A stretch of 64,000 nucleotides of DNA from DASUBN01 sp050261675 (GTDB taxonomy: Bacteria > Pseudomonadota > Gammaproteobacteria > Natronospirales > REEB76). The number at the start of each line of letters is the position of its first letter. The stretch's first letter is position 1. The stretch spans positions 1-64,000 of the forward strand of contig JBLNDO010000024.1 in NCBI GenBank assembly GCA_050261675.1, in the 5' to 3' direction. This document shows positions 32,637-40,733 of the stretch, in pieces. A model generated the notes under the pieces. The model saw only the letters and a list, made by a program, of their open reading frames with translations. It was not told the DNA's origin and did no database searches. Made by a program: the position numbers and the translations under genes.

Positions 32637-32669
32637 CTCCCGCCGCCCGCCTTGTGCGGGCGGCGGGAG
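32637..32669 (+). terminator. 14-bp GC hairpin after DUF1579-like genes
   Basis: CTCCCGCCGCCCGC (32637-32650), loop CTTGT, GCGGGCGGCGGGAG (32656-32669): a perfect stem 18 bases after the stop. No T-run follows (ACGGTTAG). Confidence 0.6.
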
Positions 32670-32690
32670 ACGGTTAGCGTGTACGCCACG

Positions 32691-32704
32691 ATAACCATAC
32701 GGGG
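32691..32704 (+). promoter_or_regulatory. ATAACCATACGGGG leader motif, copy 2
   Basis: Exact repeat of the 14-mer at 7786, here ending nine bases before the ATG at 32714 and eight bases before the ATG in copy 1. Both downstream genes encode membrane proteins. Confidence 0.4.
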
Positions 32705-32713
32705 AGAGCCTCC

Positions 32714-33121
32714 ATGACCGACATCGAAGCCCGCGGCGCCCGTTTCGCGCGCCTGTGGATCCTGATCGCGGTGGTATACCTTGTGGCCGGGGTCTGCATC
32801 GGCATCTTCATGGCCGCCGCGCAGAAGCTGCAATACATCCCTGTGCACGCCCACGTGAACCTTCTCGGCTGGGTCACCATGGGCCTCGCGGGGCTCATCT
32901 ACGGCCGCTACCCGCAGGCAGGCGGCAGCCGCCTGGGGCAGGTGCATTTTTGGGGGCACAACATCGTGCTCCCCATCCTGATCGCGGGGCTCATCTTCAT
33001 GTTCTCCGGACATCCCGAGTTCGAGCCGGTCATGGTGGCGGGCTCGCTGCTCATGCTGGTGGTGCTGGTGGTGTTCGCGGTGAACCTCTACCTCAATCTT
33101 CCCAAGCCCCCCACGGCCTGA
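32714..33121 (+). CDS. Small cytochrome-oxidase-subunit-I-like membrane protein
   Basis: 135 aa with four hydrophobic segments. YIPVHAHVNLLGWVTMGLAG then LIYGRYPQAGG resembles the haem-ligand helix of cbb3 oxidase/NO reductase subunit I (HxHxxxxGWVTM), and a second His lies in LGQVHFWGHNIVLP. It is far shorter than a full subunit I (usually 450+ aa), so it is a stand-alone four-helix haem protein candidate rather than an oxidase. It occurs just before an EamA transporter (three bases apart). Function unknown. Confidence 0.7.
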   Translation: MTDIEARGARFARLWILIAVVYLVAGVCIGIFMAAAQKLQYIPVHAHVNLLGWVTMGLAGLIYGRYPQAGGSRLGQVHFWGHNIVLPILIAGLIFMFSGHPEFEPVMVAGSLLMLVVLVVFAVNLYLNLPKPPTA

Positions 33122-33123
33122 GC

Positions 33124-33984
33124 TTGCCCAAGTCCCGACGTGCCCTGGCGCTCGCCGCCCTGGTGGCGGCGAGCGTCGCCTGGGGCGCCGTGTTCCTGTT
33201 CGCGGCGCTGGCGCTCAGGCAGCTCTCGCCGCTCGCGGTGGTGACCGCACGCTTCGTAATCGCCTCGCTGGTTCTCCTGCCCCTGCTCCTGTGGCGGCGC
33301 GAGTGGCCGGAGCGCCGCGACTGGCCCCTGGTGCTCGCGGCGAGCTTCATCGGCGTGCCGGTGGCGATGCTGCTCCTCTTCACCGGCATCGCCATGGCGG
33401 GCGCCACGGTGGCGGCGATCCTGCTCGGCGCCTTCCCGGTGTTCCTGTCTCTCGCCGCGGTGCGGTTCGAGGGGGAACGGCTCGGGTTCAAGGGTTGGGG
33501 CGCGACCTTCGCCTCGGTGCTCGGCGTGGCGCTCATCGTCGGCCGGCCGGGCGGGGGAGCGAGCTTCACCGGAAGCCTGCTGGTGCTGGCCTCTCTCTTG
33601 TGCTTCACCGCCTGGGTGGTATTCAGCCAGAGGCTGATGACGCGCTATTCGAGCTTCGCCGCCACGAGCTGGGTGATCCTCCTCGGCACGCTCATGTTGC
33701 TGCCGGTGGCGTGGCTCCGCACAGCGGGTGAAGGGCTGCCGTCCCTGAATGGGACCACCTGGGCCTCGCTCCTGGCGCTCGGCGTGCTCTGCACCGCGCT
33801 CACCTACCAGCTCTGGAACTGGGGCCTGAAAGAGATGGGCGCCCACCGGAGCGGCGTGATCGGCAACCTGGAGCCGCTCACCGGCGCAGTGCTGGGGGTG
33901 CTGGTGCTGGGCGAGCCCACGGGACCCGCCCTGTGGCTGGGCGGCGCCTTGATTCTGGGCGCGGCGATATCAGTCAGCCTCTGA
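33124..33984 (+). CDS. EamA/DMT-superfamily transporter
   Basis: 286 aa from a TTG start at 33124, two bases after the upstream stop, so likely coupled. Ten hydrophobic segments form two EamA repeats: the first from ALAALVAASVAWGAVFLFAA, the second from LLVLASLLCFTAWVVFSQRL, with the C-terminal LEPLTGAVLGVLVLGEPTGP typical of EamA. It is an inner-membrane drug/metabolite-type exporter. The substrate cannot be inferred. It ends in a convergent arrangement with the gene at 34025. Confidence 0.85.
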   Translation: MPKSRRALALAALVAASVAWGAVFLFAALALRQLSPLAVVTARFVIASLVLLPLLLWRREWPERRDWPLVLAASFIGVPVAMLLLFTGIAMAGATVAAILLGAFPVFLSLAAVRFEGERLGFKGWGATFASVLGVALIVGRPGGGASFTGSLLVLASLLCFTAWVVFSQRLMTRYSSFAATSWVILLGTLMLLPVAWLRTAGEGLPSLNGTTWASLLALGVLCTALTYQLWNWGLKEMGAHRSGVIGNLEPLTGAVLGVLVLGEPTGPALWLGGALILGAAISVSL

Positions 33985-34002
33985 GCAAATCGAAATTGCT
34001 CA
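33982..34002. terminator. Weak hairpin between convergent genes
   Basis: TGAGCAA (33982-33988) and TTGCTCA (33996-34002) form a 7-bp stem with a 7-base loop followed by TTTAG, in the 40-bp gap between convergent genes. Confidence 0.35.
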
Positions 34003-34024
34003 TTTAGAAACTAGAGATGACAGA

Positions 34025-34537
34025 TCAGTTTCTGATCCGGGTTTCGTGGCCCTGGGCCATGGGTGTCCAGGTCTGCTGGTCCTCGGAATACTCCTCGCGG
34101 TAATCCAGGTTGTCGTAGTTACTGTAGATGTTGACGGTGCGGAAGTAGGTCACCTGGCCGTACTTGTGGGACTGGCCCGGGAAGGTCCAGACGCCGCCGG
34201 ACAGCACCAGCGTGCCGTTGCTGGCGTGGCCGCCCTCCGCCGGGATGTTGCTCACGGCGTAGGTATCGCCGCTCTGGTAGGTGAACACCACCAGCACCCG
34301 CGAGACCCCGTTCACCGACTGGTTGCAGATGAAGAACGCGCCCGTCTTCCAGCACTGATTGGTGACGGTGGAGGAGGTGTCGGCCTCCTCGCTGTAGGGC
34401 GTCTTGAAGTTCTGACCCACGCTTTTCCAGGTGCCGGCGAAGACCGCCAAGCGGTCCAGGGGCGAAGCCGGCGGCGTGTCGGCGGCCACGGCGAAGCCGG
34501 AGGCGACGAGCGCCGCGGCGAGCATCAAGATCTTCAT
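34025..34537 (-). CDS. Secreted DUF1579-like protein
   Basis: 170 aa. Signal MKILMLAAALVASGFAVAAD. Mature part: LAVFAGTWKSVGQNFKTPYS, two Cys (NQCWKTGAFFICNQ) and C-terminal REEYSEDQQTWTPMAQGHET, paralleling the protein at 27714. It is another member of the lipocalin-like DUF1579-type set that occurs five times (domains) in this window. Predicted periplasmic with one disulfide. It is divergent from the Cys-rich barrel/TlpA operon, and the FNR-type box lies between them. Confidence 0.65.
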   Translation of the reverse strand: MKILMLAAALVASGFAVAADTPPASPLDRLAVFAGTWKSVGQNFKTPYSEEADTSSTVTNQCWKTGAFFICNQSVNGVSRVLVVFTYQSGDTYAVSNIPAEGGHASNGTLVLSGGVWTFPGQSHKYGQVTYFRTVNIYSNYDNLDYREEYSEDQQTWTPMAQGHETRIRN

Positions 34538-34681
34538 CTTTTCTCCCTATTCCAGAGTTCTTGGGTCCCCACCCGATTATCGCCTTTATCCTGCCGGCTT
34601 GTTTTGACAGAATCCGTGACAGACGTCTCAGCTTCGTCGGCTGCAAGAATCACATTGGCGGGCGCCGGGAATAAGGCTGGA

Positions 34682-34695
34682 TTGATCCAGGTCAA
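34682..34695 (+). promoter_or_regulatory. FNR/ANR-type box, copy 2
   Basis: TTGATCCAGGTCAA matches the ANR/FNR consensus with one change. Its centre lies 32 bases before the centre of TAAGAT (34718-34723), a possible -10; that spacing equals a class II FNR promoter (box near -41.5). The start would then be near 34730, 40 bases before the ATG of the barrel gene. Confidence 0.55.
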
Positions 34696-34769
34696 GCATG
34701 AAGCCTCGGGGGAACCTTAAGATTTCACCGACTCCAAACTCACTCCACGCGGCAAAACAAAGGGACTTC

Positions 34770-35723
34770 ATGCGACTCCTCATCGGCCTCGCCGCCGGAT
34801 TGCTATTGAGTCTTGCTGGGGCGCCGGCCTTCGCTTGCGCGAGCTGCGGCTGCACGCTCAACACCGATCTCGGCAGCCAGGGGCCGGTGTCGGGGACCGG
34901 CTGGCGCATCGGCCTGCGCTACGACCTCATCGACCAGGACCAGTTGCGCAGTGGCGGCGACGCGGTCCCCATGCCCACCCTACCCGCGCCGGAGGAAGTG
35001 GAGCAGAAGACCCGGAGCACCATCACCACCCTCAACCTGGACTACGGCTTCAGCCGCGCCTGGGGCCTGGACGTGCAGATCCCCTGGCTCAACCGGCACC
35101 ACAGCACCTTCGCCGAAGGCGACACGGCCCTTTCCACCTCCAGCGGCGACTCCCTGAGCGACGCGCGCGTGCTCGGGCGCTATTCGGGGTTCACGGCGGA
35201 CCTGGACTGGGGCCTCCTGTTCGGCCTGAAACTGCCCACGGGTTCCCACGACACCGTTTTCGCCAGCGGGCCACAGGCCGGAGTGAAACTGGACCGCAGC
35301 CTGCAGCCCGGGAGCGGCACCACCAACGCTCTTCTCGGCGCCTACCACTTCGACGATTTCGGACCCATGAGCGGCTGGTTCCTGCAAGCGCTCTACGAGC
35401 ACGCGCTCGACTCCAGCGACGGCTTCAAGCCGGCTGACAGCTTCAACCTGAACCTGGGGCTGCGCTACTACTGGCGCGACGACCTGACGCCGCAACTCCA
35501 GATCAACGCACAGGTTCGCGGTCACGATACGGATACCGACCCCTCGGGGGCTACGAACAGCGGCGGACGGCTCTTGTATCTCAGCCCCGGCTTCACCTTC
35601 ACCCTCGGCGACCGTTGGCACGGCCACCTGTTCGTGCAGCTCCCGGTCTACCAGTACGTCTATGGCCTGCAGCTCACGCCGCGCCGCATCTACTCCGCCG
35701 GCTTGAGCTACAGTTTCCGCTGA
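34770..35723 (+). CDS. Outer-membrane transporter-like barrel with N-terminal CASCGC motif
   Basis: 317 aa. The ATG at 34770 follows AAAGGGA; a longer frame from 34698 is rejected. Signal MRLLIGLAAGLLLSLAGAPA precedes CASCGCTLNTDLGSQG, a Cys cluster at the mature N-terminus. The rest is a beta-barrel (repeated x-L-x-Y-x-F strands; GWFLQALYEHALDSSDGFKP; C-terminal AGLSYSFR) of the transporter/phenol-degradation MetA-like group. The CxxCxC cluster suggests metal or redox chemistry. The start of the TlpA gene overlaps its stop (TGATG). An FNR-type box and -10 precede it. Confidence 0.75.
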   Translation: MRLLIGLAAGLLLSLAGAPAFACASCGCTLNTDLGSQGPVSGTGWRIGLRYDLIDQDQLRSGGDAVPMPTLPAPEEVEQKTRSTITTLNLDYGFSRAWGLDVQIPWLNRHHSTFAEGDTALSTSSGDSLSDARVLGRYSGFTADLDWGLLFGLKLPTGSHDTVFASGPQAGVKLDRSLQPGSGTTNALLGAYHFDDFGPMSGWFLQALYEHALDSSDGFKPADSFNLNLGLRYYWRDDLTPQLQINAQVRGHDTDTDPSGATNSGGRLLYLSPGFTFTLGDRWHGHLFVQLPVYQYVYGLQLTPRRIYSAGLSYSFR

Positions 35724-36226
35724 TGTTCCGCCGCGCCGCACTCTGCCTCCTCGCCGCCAGCCTGTGGCTGCCAGCGGCGCTCGCCCTGGACACGGGCGAT
35801 GCAACACCTGCCTTGACGGGCACGACGCTGGATGGCAAGGCTTTTGATCTGGCGGCGCTAAAAGGCAAGGTGGTGGTGGTGAACCTCTGGGCCACCTGGT
35901 GCGAGCCCTGCCGCGCCGAGATGCCCTTGCTGGATGCGTTCTACAGGAAACACCGGGATCAGGGCCTGGTGCTGCTGGGCCTGGACGAAAACGATCCCGA
36001 GGACGAGGCTGACGTACGCAAGGTGATGGCGGCATTCGGTTTCCCGGCGCTCATGGCCGAGAAAGCCTCCGACAACGGCTTCCGGGCGCGGGTCGTGCCC
36101 GTCACCTATGTGATCGATGCCGCGGGCAAGGTGCACGCGAAGTTCTGGGCCGGCGGCACGCCGGTGACGGAAGAGAACCTGGAGAAAGCCGTGGCGCCGC
36201 TGCTTGCGGTAATGCCGCCGGGCTAG
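35723..36226 (+). CDS. TlpA-type periplasmic thioredoxin
   Basis: 167 aa. Signal MFRRAALCLLAASLWLPAAL. Thioredoxin fold with active site NLWATWCEPCRAEMPLL (WCEPC) and the cis-Pro region VVPVTYVID. TlpA/ResA-like proteins reduce disulfides in the periplasm, often for cytochrome c or copper-site assembly. Starts inside the stop of the Cys-rich barrel gene (TGATG), so the barrel cluster is its likely client. Its stop overlaps the convergent GDCCVxC gene by four bases (CTAG). Confidence 0.88.
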   Translation: MFRRAALCLLAASLWLPAALALDTGDATPALTGTTLDGKAFDLAALKGKVVVVNLWATWCEPCRAEMPLLDAFYRKHRDQGLVLLGLDENDPEDEADVRKVMAAFGFPALMAEKASDNGFRARVVPVTYVIDAAGKVHAKFWAGGTPVTEENLEKAVAPLLAVMPPG

Positions 36227-36447
36227 CGGCAACACTCCGGCCGGCCATCCGCTTCCAGCTGCTTCGGCGGGCAGGGCACGGAACCGTAGGAACAATACAC
36301 GCAGCAGTCCCCCTTCTTCGGCTTGTGCAGCGCGTGGCAGGCGCCGCACTCGTAGAGGTATTGGCAGGAATCCACGGGCATGGTTTCGGTCTCCCGATAC
36401 CTGCAAGCCGGACAAGTGAGGGTGGATTCGAGGATCAGGGCCGCCAT
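36223..36447 (-). CDS. GDCCVxC-domain small Cys-rich protein
   Basis: 74 aa with eleven Cys. CPACRY and CGACHALHKPKKGDCCVYCS show two CxxC knuckles, and GDCCVYCSYGSVPCPP is the GDCCVxC signature, for which selenocysteine versions are known in other bacteria. All positions here are TGC/TGT Cys codons, not TGA. Probably binds metal or acts as a small redox carrier. It follows the DUF1259 gene by two bases, so it is co-expressed with it. Function is not established. Confidence 0.8.
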   Translation of the reverse strand: MAALILESTLTCPACRYRETETMPVDSCQYLYECGACHALHKPKKGDCCVYCSYGSVPCPPKQLEADGRPECCR

Positions 36448-36449
36448 TA

Positions 36450-37394
36450 TCAATGCACTCCCGATGATTGCGCATCCAGCGCAGCCCTGAAACCGCGCGC
36501 CAAGTCCGTGGCCGGACCCTCACCCCAGAAATGGGTGAAATAAACCACCGGTGTCTCGCCGATCATGTGGGTGTGCAGCGCCACCACGTGGATACCTGCT
36601 TTGCGTAAGGCGTGCAATACCGGCTGGACATCTCCCGCGTTCATGCTGAAATCGCCGTCCATGGAGGCGAGCCGGTCATCCCCTGTAAATGCCGCCCAGG
36701 TGGTGATTCCCATGCCGCCGCCCACCGGCATGCCACTCATGCTGGAATCGTGGCCCAGGGTGAACTTCACCACGCCGCCCGCCAGCGTGGGGGATTGGCC
36801 GACGATCTTCGCCAGCGCGGCATCGTCGAGATGGCCGGGTTTCGGCGCCTCGCCGGGGAACGCCGCCGCGGGCACCGGGTGCTGCGCGCGCACGGCACGG
36901 ATCGCGCCCCACACGGCCTTCACTCCCGCCGCCAGAGTCGCCGGGTCGCCCTCGCCCCCGATGTGCATGAAATACACGTGCGGTTCGTCATAGAAAAAGT
37001 GGTTATGGAGCGCCGTCACGTTCAAGCCGTGGGCGAAGGCTGCATCCATGGCCGCATCCACTTCGTCCTCGAACACCACCGTGTCGCCCATCACCATGGC
37101 GCCCTTCGGCATGGGCATGAATGCCGCCCAGGAACCGAGCCCCGCCGCGGGCGGGAGCGGCATGCCGTCCACGCGCACCGCCACGTCGGTTCTGGCCCAG
37201 CCGATCTTGACCACGCCGCTCTTGTCCACCGTGGCCTGTTCGCCGCTCGCCTGCGAAATGACCTTGGGATCCAGGGCCGGCGCGCTGTCCGCCGCGTTCG
37301 CGGCGGAACACACAAACCCCCAGAACACCATCGAAAGCAATGCACGGATCGAGGCTCGTCTCACAATCAGTACTCCCGCGTGCCGATGGAGCAC
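36450..37394 (-). CDS. DUF1259 (LppY/LpqO-type) secreted protein
   Basis: 314 aa from a GTG at 37394; a GTG at 37364 or a later start is possible, since the signal peptide is ALLSMVFWGFVCSAANA. Two homologous halves each carry a His block: ALHNHFFYDEPHVYFMHIGG in the first, ALHTHMIGETPVVYFTHFWG in the second. This duplicated DUF1259 pattern suggests a metal-binding periplasmic protein. Transcribed with the GDCCVxC gene and divergent from chrA (61 bases from the chosen start), suggesting a shared metal or oxyanion response. Confidence 0.8.
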   Translation of the reverse strand: MLHRHAGVLIVRRASIRALLSMVFWGFVCSAANAADSAPALDPKVISQASGEQATVDKSGVVKIGWARTDVAVRVDGMPLPPAAGLGSWAAFMPMPKGAMVMGDTVVFEDEVDAAMDAAFAHGLNVTALHNHFFYDEPHVYFMHIGGEGDPATLAAGVKAVWGAIRAVRAQHPVPAAAFPGEAPKPGHLDDAALAKIVGQSPTLAGGVVKFTLGHDSSMSGMPVGGGMGITTWAAFTGDDRLASMDGDFSMNAGDVQPVLHALRKAGIHVVALHTHMIGETPVVYFTHFWGEGPATDLARGFRAALDAQSSGVH

Positions 37395-37454
37395 GCTGCC
37401 GCTGGGCGATTCCTACATTAGACTCTAGTACAGTCCCGGCCGCAGGATGACGCC

Positions 37455-38615
37455 ATGTATTCCGTTAAACCCCTGCAATTGGCCGGATATTTCCTGCGCC
37501 TCGGCGCCACGGGATTCGGCGGCCCGGTGGCCCTCGCGAACCACATGCACCGGGACCTCGTGGAATCCCGCGGCTGGATCAGCGAGGCGGAATACGCTGA
37601 CGGCCTCGCCCTCGCCACCGCCTGTCCCGGACCTCTCGCCTACCAGCTCGGTGTGTACTGCGGTTACGTGCGCTTCGGCGTTGCGGGCGCGCTCGCGGTG
37701 GCAGTGGCGTTCGCGCTGGCGCCGTTCCTGATCGTGAGCCTGATCGCGGCCTTGTACGTGCGCTTCACCGGCGCCTGGGAGCTGCGCGCGCTGTTCTACG
37801 GCATCGGCCCGGTGATCGTGGCGCTGATCCTGAAAGCCTGCTGGCAGCTTGGCAGGAAAACCCTGAAGCGGCGCTGGCCGGCCTGGGGCATGGCCGTGGT
37901 GGCCGCGGGGGTGACCGCGGCCCTGCAGCAGGAACTGGTGGGGCTCTTCATCGCGGCGGGTTTGTTGGGCGCGCTCGTGTTCTCCGCGCCCGGCGCCACG
38001 CCTGCGCCGCCCGCCAATCCGCCTGCCGCGCCCCGTTCGGCGGGACTCGCCGCGCTGGGACTAGCCGGCGCCGCCTCCCCCGCCTGGACGCTGTTCCTGT
38101 TCTTCTTCAAGACCGGGCTGCTGGTATTCGGCAGCGGCCTCGTGATCGCGCCCTTCCTCAAGGCCTACGTGGTGGACCAGTACCACTGGCTCGACGACCG
38201 GCAGTTCATTGACGCCCTGGCTGTCGGCATGATCACGCCGGGACCGGTGGTGATCACCGCCACCTTCGTGGGTTACCTCCTGGACGGCTTCGCGGGCGGC
38301 GCGGCCGCCACGGCGGGCATCTTCGCGCCGGCGTTGCTGTTCACCGCCGCCGCGGCGCCGCTGTTGCAGCGCTACCGCGCCCATCCCCGCGTGCAGGGAT
38401 TCGTGCAGGGCGTGGTGGCGGCGGTGGTGGGCGCACTCTTCGGCACCACGCTGCTCGTGGCCACGGCGGCGATCCGCGATTGGCCGTCCGCCGCCATCGG
38501 CCTCGCGGCGCTCGTCGCCGTGTGGCGGCTGCCGAAACTGCCGGACGCGGTGCTGGTGCTGTCCGGCGCGGCGCTGGGACTGGCCCTTTTCCGCTGGCTA
38601 CAGCCCGCTTTCTAG
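37455..38615 (+). CDS. chrA: ChrA chromate-type transporter
   Basis: 386 aa with two CHR domains: LGATGFGGPVALANHMHRDL and CPGPLAYQLGVYCGYVRFG in the first, FFKTGLLVFGSGLVIAPFLK and VGMITPGPVVITATFVGYLL in the second. About ten membrane helices. ChrA family transporters export chromate or take up/efflux related oxyanions; long (bidomain) forms like this are the chromate-resistance type. The length is typical (about 390-400 aa). Divergent from DUF1259/GDCCVxC. Chromate as substrate is family knowledge and is not tested here. Confidence 0.88.
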   Translation: MYSVKPLQLAGYFLRLGATGFGGPVALANHMHRDLVESRGWISEAEYADGLALATACPGPLAYQLGVYCGYVRFGVAGALAVAVAFALAPFLIVSLIAALYVRFTGAWELRALFYGIGPVIVALILKACWQLGRKTLKRRWPAWGMAVVAAGVTAALQQELVGLFIAAGLLGALVFSAPGATPAPPANPPAAPRSAGLAALGLAGAASPAWTLFLFFFKTGLLVFGSGLVIAPFLKAYVVDQYHWLDDRQFIDALAVGMITPGPVVITATFVGYLLDGFAGGAAATAGIFAPALLFTAAAAPLLQRYRAHPRVQGFVQGVVAAVVGALFGTTLLVATAAIRDWPSAAIGLAALVAVWRLPKLPDAVLVLSGAALGLALFRWLQPAF

Positions 38616-38672
38616 GCCGCGGGGTCAGGCCCGCCCTGCCGGGTTAAAATTTCCCCAGATGGGGTATCCGGC

Positions 38673-40727
38673 ATGGCCGTAGAAGCCAATTTCAACGAGC
38701 GCCACCTGCGGGTGCTGAACGAGATCGCCCGCATCGCGAGCGGCGACCTGGAACTGCGCCCGATGCTGGCGAAAGTCACCGAGGCGCTCTACTGGCATTT
38801 CGGCTGGGAGTTCATCGCCTTCGCCAGCGTGGACCGTGCGCGCGGCCGCTTCGTCTGCGAGGCGGTGCGCTCGGAGATCCCCACCCAGGTGACGCCCGGC
38901 TTCACCCGCCCGCTGGACAGCGGCATCGTGGGGGAGGTGGCCTTGAGCGGCAAGGCCGCGGTCTACGACGACGTGCGCAAGGCGCCCAAGTACGAGGAGA
39001 CCACGCCGGGCGTACGCGCCCAGGTGTGCGTGCCGGTGCGGCACCGCGGCGAGGTGATCGCGATCCTGAACGTGGAGAGCAGCCGCTCCGGCGAATTCAG
39101 CGACCAGCTCGGCGTGCTCGAGACCGTCGCCGAGCAGGTGGCGGGGCCGATCGAGAACGCACAGCTCTACGAGACGCTCATGGAGCACGCGGTGCTCAAC
39201 GAGGTGATGAGCGAGGTGTCGCGCATCGCGCTCGAGCCGCTCACCCAGGACGAACTGTTGCAGCAGATCGTGGACTACATCAATACGCACTTCCCGCGCT
39301 GTGTGCCGAGCATCCTGCTCCTGGACGGCTCCCGCAAGCGCTTCATGCTGGAAGTGTTCGCCACGGGCGCGCCGCGGGCGGCGCCGCCCGGCGACTGGAG
39401 CGTGGACGCCGGCATCTGCGGCCGCGCCGTCAGCACCGGCGTGGCGCAGTACGTGGAGAACGTGTCGGCCGAGCCCGGTTACCTGCCGCGCCTGCCGGGC
39501 ATGCGCGCCGAGTGCGCCGTGCCCATCCGCCACCGCGGGCGGGTGCTCGGGGTGCTGAACCTGGAAACCCCGAACCCCCAGGGTTTCACCCCGCACGCCC
39601 GCCAGGTGTTCACCAGCATCGGCGAGCAGATCGCCGGCGCCATCGAGGGCGCCCGGCTGGACGCCGTCCTGCATGAGCACAGCCGGGTGATGGAGACCCT
39701 CAACCGTGTCTCGCGCCTCGCGACTCAGAGCGAGGACCTGCACACGCTGCTACGGAAGATCACGGATTACCTCGCGGCGGAGCTCAAGGTGGCCGCCGCC
39801 AGCGTGCTGGTGCTAGACGAGAGCGGGCGCAAATTCGTGATTGAGACCATGTCGGGGGACCTGATGCTGGGGATACCCGGCGGCGGCGAATGGCTCGTGA
39901 GCATCGGCGTCTGCGGCCGCTGCGCCCGCACCGGCGAGACACAGCTGGTGTTCGCCGATTCCGGCGACCCGGACTACGTGCCGGGCCACCCGGAGGTGAA
40001 GTCGGAATACGTGGTGCCCATCCGCTACCACGACCGGACGCTGGGGGTGCTGAACCTGGAGAGCAAGGCCCGCGACAGTTTCACGCCCCAGGTGCGCAGC
40101 CTGTGCAACGCCGTGGCCGACCAGGTGGCAGGCGCCATCCACATCGCCATCGTCAACCGCCAGCTGGCGGAGGCCAACGACAAGCTGAAGCGCGCGAATC
40201 TGGAGCTGCATCGCATCTCCTCCTACGACGCGCTCACCGGCGTGCCCAACCGCCGGCGCTTCGACGAGGTGCTGGCCCACGAGTGGCGCTGGGCGCAGCG
40301 CACCGGCCATCCGCTGACGCTCCTGCTCGCGGACCTGGACCACTTCAAGGCGCTCAACGACTGCCACGGCCACCTGCGCGGCGACGAGTGCCTGAAGCTC
40401 GTGGCCCAGGCGCTGGCGGACGGTCTGATGCGGCCGGCGGACTTCGTGGCGCGCTACGGCGGCGAGGAGTTCGCGCTGGTGCTGCCGGATCTCGACGCTG
40501 CCGCGGCGCGCGGCTACGCGGAATCCCTGCGCACCCGCGTGGAAACGCTCGGGATTTCGCACGGCAACTCGCCGGTGTCGGCACACGTGACCTTGAGCAT
40601 CGGCGTCGCCACGCTGATTCCCGAGCGGAGCCAGCTCTCCTCGGAGCTGGTGGCGGCAGCGGACGCGGCGCTCTATGCCGCGAAGAATGCAGGCCGGAAC
40701 CGGGTTATCGCGCACTCCGCCGCATAA
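38673..40727 (+). CDS. Triple-GAF diguanylate cyclase
   Basis: 684 aa, soluble. Three consecutive GAF domains (about 10-165, 175-335 and 345-500, each ending in a V(A/P)IRHRGxxLGVLNLE-type strand) are followed by GGDEF (residues 525-680) with DALTGVPNRRRFDEVLAHEW, catalytic YGGEEFALVLPD and an RPAD inhibitory site five residues before GGEEF. It should make c-di-GMP from GTP with product feedback. GAF repeats suggest small-molecule or redox sensing. TAAAAT lies shortly upstream, and the ATG follows a 57-base gap after chrA. Convergent with the AraC gene. Confidence 0.9.
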   Translation: MAVEANFNERHLRVLNEIARIASGDLELRPMLAKVTEALYWHFGWEFIAFASVDRARGRFVCEAVRSEIPTQVTPGFTRPLDSGIVGEVALSGKAAVYDDVRKAPKYEETTPGVRAQVCVPVRHRGEVIAILNVESSRSGEFSDQLGVLETVAEQVAGPIENAQLYETLMEHAVLNEVMSEVSRIALEPLTQDELLQQIVDYINTHFPRCVPSILLLDGSRKRFMLEVFATGAPRAAPPGDWSVDAGICGRAVSTGVAQYVENVSAEPGYLPRLPGMRAECAVPIRHRGRVLGVLNLETPNPQGFTPHARQVFTSIGEQIAGAIEGARLDAVLHEHSRVMETLNRVSRLATQSEDLHTLLRKITDYLAAELKVAAASVLVLDESGRKFVIETMSGDLMLGIPGGGEWLVSIGVCGRCARTGETQLVFADSGDPDYVPGHPEVKSEYVVPIRYHDRTLGVLNLESKARDSFTPQVRSLCNAVADQVAGAIHIAIVNRQLAEANDKLKRANLELHRISSYDALTGVPNRRRFDEVLAHEWRWAQRTGHPLTLLLADLDHFKALNDCHGHLRGDECLKLVAQALADGLMRPADFVARYGGEEFALVLPDLDAAAARGYAESLRTRVETLGISHGNSPVSAHVTLSIGVATLIPERSQLSSELVAAADAALYAAKNAGRNRVIAHSAA

Positions 40728-40733
40728 CGGCGG

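Noticed and set aside
37455..38615. ChrA plus neighbours as a classical chromate-resistance operon
   Set aside because: No chrB or superoxide dismutase/reductase gene accompanies it; only the transporter call is supported.
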